DNA of 64,000 nt, from contig JAFGOZ010000221.1 of NCBI GenBank assembly GCA_016926235.1, positions 36,906 to 100,905 of the forward strand, given 5' to 3'. The position numbers were made by a program, and so were the translations under genes. The stretch is from Bacteroidales bacterium (GTDB taxonomy: Bacteria; Bacteroidota; Bacteroidia; Bacteroidales; UBA10428). This document shows positions 63,343 to 64,000 of this stretch, in pieces (the stretch's first letter is position 1; the number at the start of each line of letters is the position of its first letter). A model generated the notes under the pieces. The model was not told where the DNA came from and did not search any database. It was given only the letters and a program-made list of their open reading frames with translations.

Positions 63343-63374
63343 TTTTTTAGTTCATTTAATTCTGAACTAAAAAA
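63343..63374. promoter_or_regulatory. Operator: perfect 12-base inverted repeat
   Basis: TTTTTTAGTTCA (63343-63354) is the exact inverse of TGAACTAAAAAA (63363-63374), with 8 bases between. It overlaps the -33 region of the promoter at 63383 and so would block polymerase. The next gene encodes a GbsR/MarR regulator, the natural ligand-responsive repressor of this site. Confidence 0.75.
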
Positions 63375-63382
63375 ACTAATCG

Positions 63383-63390
63383 TATATTTG
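63383..63390 (+). promoter_or_regulatory. -7 element of the GbsR-type gene
   Basis: TATATTTG matches TAnnTTTG exactly, 20 bases before the ATG at 63411. The -33 position falls in the inverted repeat. Confidence 0.7.
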
Positions 63391-63410
63391 CAGCCTCAAA
63401 ATATAACAAC

Positions 63411-63878
63411 ATGACTTCAGAAGAAAGAATAAGGCAGCAAAAAGAGCTCGTAGAAGCTTTAGGCAGAATGTATGAAAAGGAAGGCCTTCAACCTTGTGCA
63501 GGTCGTATAATTGGCCTTTTACTTATCATGGACAAGGAACAATTTACCTTCGATGAAATAGTTGAGGAATTACAAATTAGTAAAGGTTCAGCAAGCAATG
63601 GATTACGCTTACTCGAAATTAAAGGTCTCATCGAATATATAACCAAACCGGGCGACAGAAAAAGATATTTCCAGGTTAAACAGCCTGATAAATTCTCTAC
63701 TATGAACGACCATCAAACTAAATTAAAAATGACCAGTGAATATCTTCAAGCAGTACTTGACCTAAAAGCAGATAAAAACTCGAAAAACTCTTTATTACTT
63801 AAAGAAGTAATAAAAATGATTGACTTCTTCCTGGGAAAATTTGAAATATTAAAAGAAGAATATCTAAAACAAATATAA
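63411..63878 (+). CDS. GbsR/MarR-family transcriptional regulator
   Basis: 155 residues. A winged-helix domain (about 18-85) with GRIIGLLLIMDKEQFTFDEI and the recognition region LQISKGSASNGLRLLEIKGLI, wing KPGDRKRYFQV, and a C-terminal helical dimerisation arm. The family typically represses neighbouring transport genes; in Bacteroidota it usually precedes an RND/TolC efflux operon, which would lie just beyond the window. The inverted repeat 37 bases upstream marks likely autoregulation. The downstream gene is not included, so the regulon cannot be checked here. Confidence 0.9.
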   Translation: MTSEERIRQQKELVEALGRMYEKEGLQPCAGRIIGLLLIMDKEQFTFDEIVEELQISKGSASNGLRLLEIKGLIEYITKPGDRKRYFQVKQPDKFSTMNDHQTKLKMTSEYLQAVLDLKADKNSKNSLLLKEVIKMIDFFLGKFEILKEEYLKQI

Positions 63879-63964
63879 CCATTTTAAGAATAGTTTAATT
63901 CTTTATAAATTAACACTACTGTCCGATTAAATATTTTATAAAATTATGAAATGCCTTTATTTAT

Positions 63965-64000
63965 ATGCCGTCCCTACGGGACTTTAATGACCCCAGGTCA
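63965..64000. repeat. Truncated inverted-repeat element at the window end
   Basis: TGCCGTCCCTACGGGACTTT contains the palindrome GTCCC-TAC-GGGAC, followed by GACCCCAGGTC. Composition and order (CCC-GGG palindrome, then GACCCC) resemble the element at 56077-56189. It is cut by the window boundary. Confidence 0.45.

Overview
The window looks like chromosomal DNA from a low-GC, anaerobic or facultative member of the Bacteroidota (Bacteroidales/Marinilabiliales type). Evidence seen in the sequence: several promoters of the Bacteroidota -33/-7 class (TTTG...TAnnTTTG), three secreted proteins ending in a Por/type IX secretion sorting domain, a one-protein hybrid two-component system (propeller sensor, kinase, receiver, AraC output) beside pectin esterases, and many SusCD-like lifestyle genes without any phage or plasmid hallmark. 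No rRNA operon, CRISPR array, transposase or integrase was found.

Layout. (1) 0.2-5.1 kb, minus strand: a galactose operon consisting of a degenerate-Nudix regulator, galK, galT, a sodium/sugar symporter and a small two-helix membrane protein. (2) 5.2-13.5 kb, plus strand: a signalling island with a small membrane protein, PAS histidine kinase, NtrC-type sigma54 activator, a sigma54-type promoter, a 27-codon ORF, an alginate-export-like porin, a chemoreceptor and a receiver-kinase. (3) 13.5-22.7 kb: CorA, then a Crp/Fnr regulator divergent from a ferredoxin gene with a perfect palindrome between them, followed by a cupin and an ammonifying nitrite-reductase cluster (nrfH, nrfA, ResB-like, CcsA, NapH-like ferredoxin). 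A four-helix-bundle (S23/IVP) gene sits between nrfH and nrfA. (4) 22.8-25.6 kb: an atypical response regulator, a histidine kinase and a coiled-coil membrane protein. (5) 25.7-30.9 kb: trehalose synthesis (OtsA-OtsB fusion) between two GH15-type glucosidase genes. (6) 31-36 kb: small stress and hypothetical genes, including Hsp20 and a stand-alone CBM48 protein. (7) 36.1-43.7 kb: HTCS regulator, rhamnogalacturonan acetylesterase and pectin methylesterase, with a repeated operator-like site between regulator and enzymes. (8) 43.8-46.6 kb: BASS-like transporter, citrate synthase, tRNA-Thr(CGT).

(9) 46.6-55.9 kb, all minus strand, is the most unusual part: an eight-gene run encoding two proteins that fuse a solute-binding domain to a C-terminal OmpA peptidoglycan-binding domain, a von Willebrand A lipoprotein, an XpaC-like membrane coiled-coil protein, a TelA-family protein, and a complete nitrate/taurine/urea-type ABC importer (binding protein, permease, ATPase). 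I infer one envelope-spanning system that couples solute sensing or uptake to the cell wall; I know of no experimentally defined function for this combination.

(10) 56-64 kb: radical SAM protein, a 750-base gene-poor stretch with a degenerate 42-base tandem repeat, a CBM9-like secreted protein, a GNAT acetyltransferase, carB, and a GbsR/MarR regulator with a perfect inverted repeat over its promoter. The window ends inside a second copy of a GC-rich inverted-repeat element.
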